This document shows, in pieces, positions 1 through 9,138 of a stretch of 64,000 bases of DNA (positions are counted from its first letter, which is position 1; each line of letters begins with the position of its first letter). The notes below the pieces were generated by a model. It did no database searches and was not told where the DNA came from. It saw nothing but the letters and a program-made list of their open reading frames with translations. The position numbers and the translations under genes are program-made. The stretch spans positions 2,728,001 to 2,792,000 of the forward strand of contig NZ_CP040882.1 of the NCBI RefSeq assembly GCF_006337085.1, read 5' to 3'. Source of the DNA: Sutterella faecalis (GTDB lineage: Bacteria > Pseudomonadota > Gammaproteobacteria > Burkholderiales > Burkholderiaceae_F).

Positions 1-915
1 TCCTCCTTCTGGACGGGACACGAAAAGGCAATGAAGCGGCTCGTCCTTGAAGGCTTTCTGAAGCTCAGGGCCCGCCGGGCATTGGGCACCGACCGTTGGT
101 TCGGCACGCGCTACAGAAGGGACGCGGAACTTTTTGCTTCTGCAGTCTTTGATTTTTCCCGCCGCCCGGAAGACCGCATCTATACGATTTCGTCCTTCAA
201 GCGCTGGGTTTGCGAAAGGGGCAGCTGGCGGCTCGAGGAGCTCTTCCCCGAACGCGCGACATTGCCCGAGATCAGCGCCTTTCTGAAGGTGGTGGATGCG
301 GAGCTTCGCAATGCCTCCGGATATAAAAGAAAACTCACGGTTTCCGATCCGACGGGAGACTTCACCCGTGCCGTCCGTGAGGTGCTGAGCGACTGGGACG
401 AGGCAAGGCGAAAGGCCGCCAACCCCGTGCGGCAGCTCGATTTCGGGCGCCTGGCGGGCATTCGTGCGGATGCGCTCGAAACACAGGAAAAACTGATTGT
501 TGAGGAGCCTTTCGAAGAGGCGCTTCCATGTGCGGAAGGCGCCGCTCAGGCGGCATTGAAAGAGGAAGCTCTAAAAACCAGTGAGAACGCATTCACTGCG
601 ACAACGGCTGCCGCATTGGCGGAAGATACTGATCGAGGCGCACCTGAAGCCGCAGAAGTCGGGGACGCTTTGGAGAAAAAACCGGCAAATTCGGAAATGC
701 TTGCGAGCGAGGACCGAAAGCTGCTTCAGCGCCTTCTTGACGGCATCCGTCCGACGGAACTCCCCGGCGGGCTCTCTCCTGAAATGACCGCGGACCGCCT
801 CAACGAAAAGCTCTACGATGCGTTCGGCGACGCAATCCTCGAGGTTGTCGGCGGGAAGCTTGTCCTCATAGAAGACTATGCTGAGGATCTGCGGGAACTG
901 CTTCAGGATTCCTGA
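1..915 (+). CDS. sngA: TerB-C domain protein, Shango SngA-like (5' end outside window)
   Basis: The reading frame is open to the first base of the window, and ten codons precede the first ATG at 31, so the visible 304 residues are the C-terminal part of a longer protein. The last 70 or so residues resemble a TerB-C domain: a conserved NEKLYDAFGD stretch followed by LIEDYAEDLRELL just before the stop. The middle is Ala/Glu-rich and probably a linker. It is followed after 51 bases by a BrxD-like ATPase and then an Lhr-like helicase. That order (TerB protein, ATPase, helicase) is the composition described for the Shango anti-phage system. Individual biochemical activity is not known to me; the name rests mainly on context. 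Confidence 0.7.
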   Translation, partial: SSFWTGHEKAMKRLVLEGFLKLRARRALGTDRWFGTRYRRDAELFASAVFDFSRRPEDRIYTISSFKRWVCERGSWRLEELFPERATLPEISAFLKVVDAELRNASGYKRKLTVSDPTGDFTRAVREVLSDWDEARRKAANPVRQLDFGRLAGIRADALETQEKLIVEEPFEEALPCAEGAAQAALKEEALKTSENAFTATTAAALAEDTDRGAPEAAEVGDALEKKPANSEMLASEDRKLLQRLLDGIRPTELPGGLSPEMTADRLNEKLYDAFGDAILEVVGGKLVLIEDYAEDLRELLQDS

Positions 916-966
916 CGACGGCAGAAAGGTGTTGTTTGGTATCAGTTTTAATTAAACAAAGAAAAT

Positions 967-2292
967 ATGGCTCAAGAGCAGAAAATTCCAAAGCGCATTG
1001 CACGCACGGTATTGAATGCCCTCAAGGGCGGCGTTGTGCCGCGCATCGGACTCCCCTACATTGCCGTAGGCCGCAAGAAGGAAATCGATGCGCTTTTGTC
1101 CGACATCGAGATCGTGAGCGAGGGCGGCGCATCGGTGCGCTTCATCACAGGCCGCTACGGGAGCGGCAAGAGCTTTCTGCTCCAGACGATACGTGCCTAT
1201 GCGATGGACCGCGGGTTCGTCGTGGCTGACGCGGACCTCTCGCCCGAACGCCGCCTTCAGGGGACGAAGGGCCAGGGGCTCGCGACCTATAAGGAGCTCA
1301 TGCAGAATCTCGCGACTAAGACAATGCCGGAGGGCGGAGCGCTTACGCTCATCCTCGAGCGATGGATGAGCGCAATTCGCGCGGGGCTCGCTGAAGAGAA
1401 CATTCTTCCGGGGAATCCTCTCTATCTCGCGCAGGGCGAGAGCCGCATCCTCGCGCAGATCGCAAAGCTCGGCGAAGTCGTGCACGGGTATGAATTCTCG
1501 GCACTTCTCGTTCGCTACTTCCGCGCGATGACGGAGGGCGAGGACGAGGTGCGCGCCAATATCGTGAAGTGGCTTCGCGGCGAATACGCTGCGCGCGCAG
1601 ATGCGAAGCGCGACCTCGGCGTCAGCCTCATCGTCACGGACGACAACTGGTACGACTTCGTGAAGATCTTTGCGCTCTTTCTGCGGGGCGCGGGATATTC
1701 GGGACTTCTCGTTCTCATCGATGAACTCGTCAACCTCTACAAGATCCCCAACAGCATTTCCCGCCAGTACAACTACGAAAAAGTCCTCACGATCTACAAC
1801 GACGCGCTTCAGGGACGCGCGCGCTACCTCGGCATTCTGATGGGAGGCACGCCCCAGGCGGTGGAGGATCAGCGCCGCGGGCTCTTCAGCTACGAGGCGC
1901 TTCGCTCGCGCCTCGCCTCCGGGCGCTTCAGCGAGGAAGGCCGCCAGGATCTGATGTCGCCCGTCATCCGGCTCGAGCCCCTCACGACCGAGGAGCTTCT
2001 CGTCCTCATTGAAAAGCTCGCGCACATGCATGCCGGTCTTTACGGCTATGAAGCGAAGCTCGGCGAAAAGGATTTCGCGCGGTTCCTCGAGATCGAATAC
2101 GACCGCGAGGGGGCGTCGAGCCACCTGACGCCGCGCGAAATCATCCGCGACTTCATCGAGGCGCTCAACCTCTTCATGCAGCATCCGGACCTCACGGTGG
2201 AGACGCTCTTCAAGCGCGACGACTTCATAGCCGCGGGGAAGGCGGATGCGGGCGAAGAGGGGAACAAGCTCTTCGCGGAATTCGACATCTGA
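967..2292 (+). CDS. sngB: BrxD-like (DUF2791) P-loop ATPase, Shango SngB-like
   Basis: This 441-residue P-loop NTPase belongs to the BrxC/BrxD (DUF2791) ATP-binding family of BREX and related defence loci. A Walker A motif GRYGSGKS lies at residues 62-69 and a Walker B LLVLIDE at 247-253. A sensor-like MGGTPQAVED and a C-terminal LTPREIIRDFIEAL helix are typical of the family. The gene sits between a TerB-C protein and an Lhr-like helicase and ends 16 bases before the helicase start, so the three are probably co-transcribed. It is expected to be a cytoplasmic ATPase that senses or remodels phage DNA with the helicase; this is inferred from the family. BREX type 2 uses a similar BrxD/BrxHI pair, but no PglX, PglZ or other BREX gene is visible. 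Confidence 0.85.
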   Translation: MAQEQKIPKRIARTVLNALKGGVVPRIGLPYIAVGRKKEIDALLSDIEIVSEGGASVRFITGRYGSGKSFLLQTIRAYAMDRGFVVADADLSPERRLQGTKGQGLATYKELMQNLATKTMPEGGALTLILERWMSAIRAGLAEENILPGNPLYLAQGESRILAQIAKLGEVVHGYEFSALLVRYFRAMTEGEDEVRANIVKWLRGEYAARADAKRDLGVSLIVTDDNWYDFVKIFALFLRGAGYSGLLVLIDELVNLYKIPNSISRQYNYEKVLTIYNDALQGRARYLGILMGGTPQAVEDQRRGLFSYEALRSRLASGRFSEEGRQDLMSPVIRLEPLTTEELLVLIEKLAHMHAGLYGYEAKLGEKDFARFLEIEYDREGASSHLTPREIIRDFIEALNLFMQHPDLTVETLFKRDDFIAAGKADAGEEGNKLFAEFDI

Positions 2293-2308
2293 AGGAGAGG
2301 GAAGCGTC

Positions 2309-4699
2309 ATGCCGTCCATCTTCAGCCGCTATGCGCCCTTCGTGCAGGACTTCATTTACAGGAACGGCTGGGAGCGCCTGAGGGGGATCCAGGTCGCGGC
2401 CGGGGATGCGGTCTTCAATACCGACGCGCACGTGCTCCTCACGGCATCGACCGCTTCCGGGAAGACCGAGGCCGCCTTTTTCCCGATCCTCACGCTCCTC
2501 TCGGAAAATCCCTCCGCTTCCGTGGGAGCGCTCTACATTGCCCCCTTGAAGGCCCTCATCAACGACCAGTTCGAGCGCCTGACGGACCTCTGCGCCGAAG
2601 GCGGCATTCCCGTCTGGTCCTGGCACGGGGATGTTGCGCAGTCGAGGAAAAAGAAGCTTCTCGAACACCCCTCGGGGGTGCTTCAGATCACGCCCGAATC
2701 GCTCGAAGCAATGCTTCTGAGAAAGCACGCGATGATTCCGACGCTGTTCGGGGACCTCCGCTTCATCGTGATCGATGAGATTCACTCCCTCATGCGAAGC
2801 GACCGGGGGCTTCAGACCATGTGCCTCATCGAGCGCCTCGCGCGGCTCGCGGGAACGGAGCCCCGCCGCATCGGGCTCTCGGCCACGATCGGGAACACGG
2901 CGCTCGCGGCGGAATTCCTGCGGAGCGGCTCGAAGCGGCCGTCGATCGTGCCGAAGGTGGATTCGCCTCCGGTGCGCTGGCGCCTTTCCATGGAGCATTT
3001 CTGGGTGAGCGGGGAGGGAAAGCGCGCCCCGGACGCACAAGTCACGGAAGTATCCTCCGACGCCCGCGCCGTGACGCATCCCGGCGCGGCGGAAAAGGAA
3101 GAGCTCTCGCGCGCCTCCGACCTCGCGCCCCGCGGAGCAGATCCCGGCATCGGATACATCTTCGAGCATACGCGCGGGCGAAAGTGCCTCGTCTTCTCGA
3201 ATTCCAGAGAAGAGTGCGAGCTCGTCACATCGACCCTTCACAAGTACTGCGAGCTGCGGCACGAGCCCGACCGCTTCGCCATTCACCATGGGAACCTCTC
3301 GACCGCGATCCGCTCGGACGCCGAAGCGCTCATGAAGGATGAGGAGAAGCGCGTCACCACCTGCACGACGGCGACGCTCGAGCTCGGAATCGACGTGGGG
3401 CGCCTTGAGCGCGCCTTTCAGATTGATGCGCCCTTTACGGTTTCGGGGTTCCTTCAGCGCCTCGGACGCACGGGCCGCCGCGGAGAGCCGCCCGAAATGT
3501 GGTTCGTGATCCGCGAGGACGAACCCGAACCACGGGCGATGCTCCCGGAAACCATACCCTGGAAGCTGCTGCAGGCGATTGCCGTTGTGGAGTGCTACCG
3601 CGAGGACCGCTGGGTGGAGCCGCCGAAGCTCGACCGCCTTCCTTACAGTCTCCTCTACCATCAGACGATGATGACGCTTGCGTCGGAAGGCGAAATGAAG
3701 CCCGCAGAACTTGCCGGGCGCGTCTTGACGCTTTCGGCCTTCCGAAGGATTTCTCCCGATGACTACAAGGTGCTTCTGAGGGGGCTGCTCGCGAGCGACC
3801 AGATCGAGCGCACCGAGTCGGGCGGCCTCATTGTGGGGCTTCAGGGCGAACGGCAGCTTTCAAGCTTCCGCTTTTACGCGGTCTTTCAGGAAAATGAAGA
3901 GTTTTCCGTTCGATGCGAATCCGAGGAGCTCGGCACCATCGTGCGTCCGCCCCCGGCAGGCGAAAAAATCGCCATCGCCGGGCACGTCTGGCGCGTCGAG
4001 GATGTGGATCTGAAGCGCCACGTCGTCTGGTGCTCGCGGGTCGAAGGGACGGTGCCTGCCTTCTTCGGGCTCTGCCCGGGCGACATCAACACGTACATCC
4101 TTGAAAAGATGTGCGCGGTGCTGCGCTCCGACGCTGAATATCCCTATCTCATGAAGGGCGCGCGGGAGCGCCTTCATGAGGGAAGGCTCGCCGCCTTTCG
4201 CGCGCGGGCGATGGATACGCCGCTCATCCCGCTGGGCGAAGGCCTCTGGTGCCTGATGCCCTGGCTCGGAACCTATCCCTTCCTCGCGCTCGAGCGCTTG
4301 ATCCGCCTTCATGCGGCCCGAAGGATCGGACTCAAGAGCTTTGACGTTTCTCGCCCCTACTTCATGCTCATCAGGATGAAGTCGGGCGCGGCGGAATTCT
4401 TCCGCGCGATCTACGAGGCGGCCGAAAACCTGCACGATCCGCTCGAGCTTCTCTATCCCGGAGAAATTCCGGTCTTTGAGAAGTACGACGAATTTGTACC
4501 GGCGGAACTCGTGAGAAAGGGATTTGCCATGGGAGTTCTCGGCGTCTCTGAAATGAAGGCGAGAGTGCGCGGATGGGCGGGGATCTACGCCGGGAACACG
4601 CAGGCGATCGCGAATCCCGCAGCCTCCATCGCTGAAGACCTTCCTGAGGACGGCATTTTGGGAGCATCATTAAAGGATGCGGCGGGAATCAGACCCTGA
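2309..4699 (+). CDS. sngC: Lhr/BrxHI-like superfamily 2 DEAD/DEAH helicase, Shango SngC-like
   Basis: A 796-residue SF2 helicase. Motif I is TASTASGKT near residue 44, motif II is the DEAH variant DEIH near 154, motif III is GLSAT near 190, and motif VI is QRLGRTGRRG near 382. The gene's position after a BrxD-like ATPase fits BrxHI/SngC helicases. The start at 2309 is preferred because a GGAGAGGG ribosome-binding site lies just upstream; the reading frame could extend back to 2246, overlapping the ATPase gene, but that adds a low-complexity Ser/Arg leader. The long C-terminal half is an Lhr-like extension of unknown detail. The predicted role is ATP-driven DNA unwinding in anti-phage defence. 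Confidence 0.85.
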   Translation: MPSIFSRYAPFVQDFIYRNGWERLRGIQVAAGDAVFNTDAHVLLTASTASGKTEAAFFPILTLLSENPSASVGALYIAPLKALINDQFERLTDLCAEGGIPVWSWHGDVAQSRKKKLLEHPSGVLQITPESLEAMLLRKHAMIPTLFGDLRFIVIDEIHSLMRSDRGLQTMCLIERLARLAGTEPRRIGLSATIGNTALAAEFLRSGSKRPSIVPKVDSPPVRWRLSMEHFWVSGEGKRAPDAQVTEVSSDARAVTHPGAAEKEELSRASDLAPRGADPGIGYIFEHTRGRKCLVFSNSREECELVTSTLHKYCELRHEPDRFAIHHGNLSTAIRSDAEALMKDEEKRVTTCTTATLELGIDVGRLERAFQIDAPFTVSGFLQRLGRTGRRGEPPEMWFVIREDEPEPRAMLPETIPWKLLQAIAVVECYREDRWVEPPKLDRLPYSLLYHQTMMTLASEGEMKPAELAGRVLTLSAFRRISPDDYKVLLRGLLASDQIERTESGGLIVGLQGERQLSSFRFYAVFQENEEFSVRCESEELGTIVRPPPAGEKIAIAGHVWRVEDVDLKRHVVWCSRVEGTVPAFFGLCPGDINTYILEKMCAVLRSDAEYPYLMKGARERLHEGRLAAFRARAMDTPLIPLGEGLWCLMPWLGTYPFLALERLIRLHAARRIGLKSFDVSRPYFMLIRMKSGAAEFFRAIYEAAENLHDPLELLYPGEIPVFEKYDEFVPAELVRKGFAMGVLGVSEMKARVRGWAGIYAGNTQAIANPAASIAEDLPEDGILGASLKDAAGIRP

Positions 4700-4808
4700 T
4701 TCCCGCGAAGCGGACGAGCGGACAATCGGGAACGGACAATCGATTTTTCAGACCTCTGAAAGCGAGAAGGTCGAAGGCTTCGTCCGGGACAACAAAAGGA
4801 GACCAGAC

Positions 4809-6218
4809 ATGTGGGATCGAATTATTCGCGGCGCTCGCGTCGTGGACCCGAAGAACGGCTTTGACGGCATTGCGGACGTGGCCATTGAGGACGGCCGCGT
4901 CGCAGCCGTGGCGACATCGCTCGCCGGCCGGGGAAAAGTGGATGAGGAAGCCGACGGCCTTGTTCTGATGCCGGGCCTCATTGATTCGCATCTGCACCTC
5001 GGGAGCGTTTTCGGATCGGCCTACGGTCAGCGCATGGCGGCCCTTGCAGGCGTGACCACCTGCCTCGATATGGCCGGTCCCTTTACCGACATTCTCGGAA
5101 CCATCCCCTATGCGGGGGCCGGCATCAACGTGGCCTCCATTGAAGGCTTTTCACCGGACGCCCTCTTCGGCACGCTCTCGCCCACGCGCGGGGAAATCCG
5201 CTCGTGGCTCGAAAAAACCGTCGAAGCGGGTTCGGTCGGCGTCAAGCTCATGGGCGGCCACTGGCCGCTTCCGCTCGAGACCTGCCGCAGCGTGGTTGAG
5301 ATTGCGAACGAAATGGGGGTCTACGTTGCCTGGCACGCGGGGTCGACGACCGCGGGCTCCAATATTGAAGGCATGCGCGAGGTGATTGAGGCCGTGAAGG
5401 GCCTGAAGCTCCACCTTGCCCACATCAACGCCTACTGCCGCGGCCGCATCAATCCGGTTGAGGCGGAAGCGGCAGAAGCCATTCAGCTCCTTATCGACAA
5501 TCCCAACATCTGGTCGGAAGGCTACGTGAGTCCGATGAACGGCACGATCCTCACCTGCGACGAGAAGGGCGAGGTGATCGACCACGTGACGCGCACGTGC
5601 CTTAAAACCTACGGCTTCCCAATCACGGCGGACGGCATCCGGGGCGCCATCAAAAAGGGCGTTCTTTTCGTCGTGCGCGATACCGGGATCATTTCCGACC
5701 TCGCGGAGGGCGACGAAGCGCTTCGCCTCTGGGAGGCGGCAGGGACGAAGACGGCCGGGAGCTTCCCCGTCAATCCTGCGCTCTCGCGCCTCATGATTGC
5801 CGGAGCAAAGCGCCCCGACGGCACCTTTGTGGTCGACGCGATCTCGACGGATGGCGGCTGCATCCCGAGAAACGTGCAGATCTCGATCGGTCTGTCGCTC
5901 GTCAAATTCGGCGCCCTTACGCTTTCGGAGTTCGTGCAGAAGACGTCGCTCAACCCCGCGCGCCACCTGAGGCTCTTTGACCGCGGGCATCTGACGCCGG
6001 GTGAAGCCGCGGCCGACATGACGCTCTTCAGGCTCGAGACCCAGGAGGTGGTGGAAACGATCGTGGCGGGCAATACCGTCATGAAGAAGGGCCAGCTCAT
6101 CGGCAAGGGCGCAACCCTCATCACGACGAAGCATGGCCGGGCGTCCCTCGAATCCCAGGGCTTCCGCGTGATTGAGACGCGCTTTGACGATGCGGAGCCG
6201 GAGCGCATCCGCATCTGA
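4809..6218 (+). CDS. amidohydrolase family protein (cyclic-amidase-like)
   Basis: A 469-residue member of the metal-dependent amidohydrolase superfamily. The N-terminal strand RGARVVDPKNG is followed by the metal-binding HLH at residues 61-63, a candidate carboxylated lysine in VGVKLMGGHW, histidines in AWHAGS and LHLAHINAY, and the late aspartate in AISTDGG. This set is typical of hydantoinase/dihydroorotase-like folds with a binuclear centre. The exact substrate cannot be read from the sequence. The ATG at 4809 is preferred over the upstream in-frame 4677, because it has an AGGAGA site and begins at the conserved N-terminus. It follows the helicase gene by 109 bases and may have its own promoter; a strong terminator follows it. 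Confidence 0.8.
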   Translation: MWDRIIRGARVVDPKNGFDGIADVAIEDGRVAAVATSLAGRGKVDEEADGLVLMPGLIDSHLHLGSVFGSAYGQRMAALAGVTTCLDMAGPFTDILGTIPYAGAGINVASIEGFSPDALFGTLSPTRGEIRSWLEKTVEAGSVGVKLMGGHWPLPLETCRSVVEIANEMGVYVAWHAGSTTAGSNIEGMREVIEAVKGLKLHLAHINAYCRGRINPVEAEAAEAIQLLIDNPNIWSEGYVSPMNGTILTCDEKGEVIDHVTRTCLKTYGFPITADGIRGAIKKGVLFVVRDTGIISDLAEGDEALRLWEAAGTKTAGSFPVNPALSRLMIAGAKRPDGTFVVDAISTDGGCIPRNVQISIGLSLVKFGALTLSEFVQKTSLNPARHLRLFDRGHLTPGEAAADMTLFRLETQEVVETIVAGNTVMKKGQLIGKGATLITTKHGRASLESQGFRVIETRFDDAEPERIRI

Positions 6219-6237
6219 TGGGTGCTTTGAAGCAAGG

Positions 6238-6276
6238 AAAACGGGCGGAGCTTTGTTTGGAAGCTTCCGCCCGTTT
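6238..6276. terminator. rho-independent terminator, probably bidirectional
   Basis: A long hairpin pairs ACGGGCGGA-GCTT with AAGCTTCCGCCCGT (one bulged base) and is flanked by A-run and T-run. It lies between the convergent amidohydrolase and MFS genes and can serve both. Confidence 0.8.
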
Positions 6277-6313
6277 TCGTGTTTGGGGAAATCAAGCGGG
6301 GATCCCGTCCGGA

Positions 6314-7561
6314 TCAGGCTTTTTTCCGGGTCGCTTCCGGAACGGCCGTGCCGGGTTCGCGCGAGAGGTCCTCGTGCGGCAGAATCGCCGAGCCCGTCTT
6401 GGCGAGGAGCACGAGGCAGAAGACGGCCGAGACCGTGATGAAGCCGCCCCCGACGAAACTCACGGGCGCAAAGCCGAAGTGCTGCGAAACAAGGCTCCCC
6501 ACGAAGGCGCCCCCGCCGATGCCGATATTGAAGATCCCGGAATAGAGCGACGTCGCCACGTCGGCCGCATCCGACGCCACGTTGAGCACCACGGTTTGGA
6601 ATGCCATGCAGATGGCCGTCTGAGCTGCGCCCCAGACGAGAATGAGCGGGAGGAGCGTCCCCCAGGAGGAAGAGAGCGGTACAAGGAGGTAGAGCGAAAG
6701 CGCGAGGAGCACGAGCGGAACGGTGAGCGACCCCGAGGGGAAGCGGTCGACGGTCTTCGAGCTGATGACGGTGCCGATGATGCCCGCGAGTCCGTAGATG
6801 AGGAGCACGTTGACAACGTCGTTCTCGAGCATGCCGCCCTCATGCTGCAGAATCGGGCTGATGTAGGAGTAGGCCGTGAACTGTCCGAGCACGGTGATCG
6901 CCGTGAGGGCATAGAGCTGCAGGAGTGCGGGGCGCTTGAGAATCACGGGAAGGCTCTTGATGGAGCCCGCCTTGGTGCTCGGGCATTCCGGAAGCACCAT
7001 CCAGAGAAGCGCAAAGCAGACCGCAGCGCCGAGACCAATGATGAAGAAGGATTCGGCCCATCCGAAGAGGTGCCCGAGCTTGGTGCCGATCGGAACGCCG
7101 AGAACCGTAGCGACGATGGTGCCGCCCATGACGGCGGCGAGCCCCACGGCGCGTTTGCCCGCAGGCGCCATGCGGGCCGCAAGCGGCGTCATGATCGACC
7201 AGAAGACGGAGTGCGTGAGGGCAACGCCCACGCGCGTTGCATAGAGGGTCGCAAAGCTGTCGACGAAGATCACCGCAAAGTGGCAGCAGGCGAAGACGAT
7301 GAGGAGAAAGAGCAGAAGCTTTCTGCGTTCGAACTTCGCGGTCGCGAGCGCGAGCGGAAGCGACATGATCGACACCACCCACGCGTAGCCCGTAATCACG
7401 AGCCCCATGAAGGAAACCGTCTCATTGAGGCTCTTCGCCATATCGGGGAGAAGACCGACAGGAAGAAATTCCGACGTATTGAAGACGAAGGCGGCAAAGG
7501 CGAGGCCGATGACGGGAAGCCAGGCGCGAAAGCCTGAGCGCGCGCGCTGCGGGGCAGTCAT
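6314..7561 (-). CDS. MFS transporter, sugar-efflux (SotB-like) type
   Basis: A 415-residue inner-membrane protein with about twelve hydrophobic segments. The N-terminal helix carries AFVFNTSEFLPVGLLPDMA, close to the signature of the SotB/YdeA/arabinose-efflux branch of the major facilitator superfamily (FNTTEFVPVGLL in relatives). The loop between helices 2 and 3 has ATAKFERRKLLL, an MFS loop. The expected role is proton-driven efflux of sugars or small drugs; the substrate is not determinable. The ATG at 7561 gives family-normal length; an upstream in-frame start at 7681 would add 40 residues without a better ribosome-binding site. It is transcribed divergently from the repeat protein. Confidence 0.85.
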   Translation of the reverse strand: MTAPQRARSGFRAWLPVIGLAFAAFVFNTSEFLPVGLLPDMAKSLNETVSFMGLVITGYAWVVSIMSLPLALATAKFERRKLLLFLLIVFACCHFAVIFVDSFATLYATRVGVALTHSVFWSIMTPLAARMAPAGKRAVGLAAVMGGTIVATVLGVPIGTKLGHLFGWAESFFIIGLGAAVCFALLWMVLPECPSTKAGSIKSLPVILKRPALLQLYALTAITVLGQFTAYSYISPILQHEGGMLENDVVNVLLIYGLAGIIGTVISSKTVDRFPSGSLTVPLVLLALSLYLLVPLSSSWGTLLPLILVWGAAQTAICMAFQTVVLNVASDAADVATSLYSGIFNIGIGGGAFVGSLVSQHFGFAPVSFVGGGFITVSAVFCLVLLAKTGSAILPHEDLSREPGTAVPEATRKKA

Positions 7562-7742
7562 AAAGGGGAAAAGGAAAGAGAGAAAAGAAAGGATTTTTCG
7601 GTGCGCATCGTAGCACGCCGAAATGAGGGAAATCCCGTGGTTTTCTGAGAGGAATCGCCCAATCAAGCGTCCCTGCGTCATGAACTATCGGAGGAGAGGT
7701 GCAGAATTAAAGAGATTCCACAGAGGAAAAGGAGAAAAAGGC

Positions 7743-8168
7743 ATGAATGAGAAAAAGACAATGAGACGATCGCTGCTTGCGGCTGCGGGCGGCCTCTTTC
7801 TTTCCCTGTCGTTCCTTCCCGCGACGACGGCCGGAACGCTTTCGCTGACGGACCCGCCCGGGAGAATCTACGACGAGAAAGGCCGCTACCAGGGCCGGGT
7901 GAATGAGAACGGGCAGCAGTACGATGCCCGCGGACGCTACGAGGGGAGGCGCACGGAGGACGGGCGTCTTTACGACGCCAGGGGGCGCTACCAGGGACGC
8001 ATCGACAGCTCCGGGCGCATGTTCGACGAAAAAGGGCGCAGCACCGGGCGAGTGACGGAGGACGGCAGGCGCTACGACGCCAAAGGGCGCTACGAAGGCC
8101 GCACGGACCCGCGCACCGGCAGGCAGTACGACGAGAAGGGGCGGGCAACGGGCCGCGTCGGCCAGTAA
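7743..8168 (+). CDS. secreted protein made of 17-residue tandem repeats
   Basis: A 141-residue protein. Residues 1-30 form a Sec signal peptide (MRRS, then a hydrophobic LLAAAGGLFLSLSFLP core and an Ala-rich end). From residue 42 to the end it is six units of about 17 residues with the pattern (I/Q/L/M/R)-Y-D-(A/E)-(K/R)-G-R-Y-(Q/E)-G-R, ending with charged and Asn/Asp-Gly residues. The mature protein is very basic and hydrophilic. A good AAGGAG site precedes the ATG at 7743; longer upstream starts lack one. I do not recognise a named family; YD/DXXGR repeats of this kind can form small beta-repeats that bind anionic polymers, but function is unknown. Confidence 0.7.
   Translation: MNEKKTMRRSLLAAAGGLFLSLSFLPATTAGTLSLTDPPGRIYDEKGRYQGRVNENGQQYDARGRYEGRRTEDGRLYDARGRYQGRIDSSGRMFDEKGRSTGRVTEDGRRYDAKGRYEGRTDPRTGRQYDEKGRATGRVGQ
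7866..8165 (+). repeat. 51-bp coding tandem repeat (six units)
   Basis: Six consecutive degenerate 51-bp units (one unit three bases longer, the last one truncated) encode the YD(A/E)(K/R)GRYxGR repeat of the secreted protein. The DNA units have diverged in sequence while the protein pattern is kept, which suggests selection on the protein. Confidence 0.7.
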
Positions 8169-8195
8169 TGGAAGGCGGCCTCTGAGAAAAGAAAA

Positions 8196-8225
8196 TCGCC
8201 GCAATCCGGGAAGGCATTGCGGCGA
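8196..8225 (-). terminator. terminator for the nitroreductase gene
   Basis: A perfect 10-bp stem, TCGCCGCAAT with ATTGCGGCGA, with a 10-base loop. On the minus strand it is followed by a TTTTCTTTTC run. Confidence 0.75.
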
Positions 8226-8266
8226 CGAATAGACGACAGATCGGCCGGGATTCGGACGAACTCCAA

Positions 8267-9049
8267 TTATTTGATGTGGTCGAGAATCGACTTTGCGGGG
8301 TAGCCTACCGACTGGGCGGCCACCACCTCTTCGTCGGGCTTGAGGTGGAGCTTCGCGGCGAGCTTTTCGGCCGAGAAGCCCGTGCGGGCGACGCAGCTTA
8401 AGCCCATGGCGGCGGCAGCGAGATAGACGGACTGAATCTTTGCGCCCACATCGATGTTGGTCGAACGGATGCGCAGCTCCCGGATGGCTGCCTCGCTGAA
8501 GGCCGCGCTGCGGATTTTCGGCGCAATCGTTTCTACGGCGTCCGTGATGAGGCTCCTCGTACGCGAATAGTTCGTGACGTAGACGAGCTCAAGGGGCGGA
8601 AGCGTGAACTGAGAGTTGAGGATGTAGGACTCCTCGCGGATGTCGTGAAGCGCGCAGAAAAGGAGTGCACGGCGCTCCGGGACCCAGCGCCAGATGCCGT
8701 TTGCCTTCAGAAGATAAATATCCGTTTCCCGCCAGTTGAGCGCCGTCGGCGTGGTTCTCTTGCCGCCCTTGCGGTTGATGCCGTCGGCGGCAAAAAGAAG
8801 GTTGCTCACGAGCTGGTCGGGAAGCGGTTCGTTGCTGAAGCTCCTTTCGGACTCGCGTTCCTGAAGCGCCTCCATGAGCGGCATCGTCATGCCGCTGGGT
8901 TCGGGGAGCGCGCGCAGAATCTCATCGCCCGATCTGCGGCCTAAGTTCCCGAAGCGTCGGTCGATTTCAGCCTTGAGCTCCTCAATCTGATCGCCGATAC
9001 CGTTTTTGATGTCGTGAAGCTTATTGTTGAGTGTTTTTCGGATGGACAT
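8267..9049 (-). CDS. nitroreductase-family (SagB-like) flavoprotein
   Basis: A 260-residue FMN-dependent oxidoreductase of the nitroreductase fold. The ERESERSFSNEPL segment matches the RRSxR-type FMN-phosphate site, with LLFAADGIN and, near the end, AAQSVGYP, the usual C-terminal signature of SagB/nitroreductase proteins. The first 45 residues are a charged helical extension. It probably reduces quinone- or nitro-like compounds with NAD(P)H; the physiological substrate is unknown. SagB-type enzymes also act as azoline dehydrogenases in peptide maturation, but no cyclodehydratase or precursor gene is nearby. It is divergent from the XRE regulator gene, separated by 89 bases. Confidence 0.8.
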   Translation of the reverse strand: MSIRKTLNNKLHDIKNGIGDQIEELKAEIDRRFGNLGRRSGDEILRALPEPSGMTMPLMEALQERESERSFSNEPLPDQLVSNLLFAADGINRKGGKRTTPTALNWRETDIYLLKANGIWRWVPERRALLFCALHDIREESYILNSQFTLPPLELVYVTNYSRTRSLITDAVETIAPKIRSAAFSEAAIRELRIRSTNIDVGAKIQSVYLAAAAMGLSCVARTGFSAEKLAAKLHLKPDEEVVAAQSVGYPAKSILDHIK

Positions 9050-9138
9050 GAAAATGGTTCTGAAAAGAAGAGTGGCGTGAGACCGCTAAAATAGCGCGAC
9101 AACGTATTGCTGCGCAGTGTAAACAAGAGGTCCATGAG

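Noticed and set aside
8267..9049. SagB-like protein as part of a thiazole/oxazole-modified peptide cluster
   Set aside because: No cyclodehydratase, precursor peptide or transporter typical of such clusters lies next to it.
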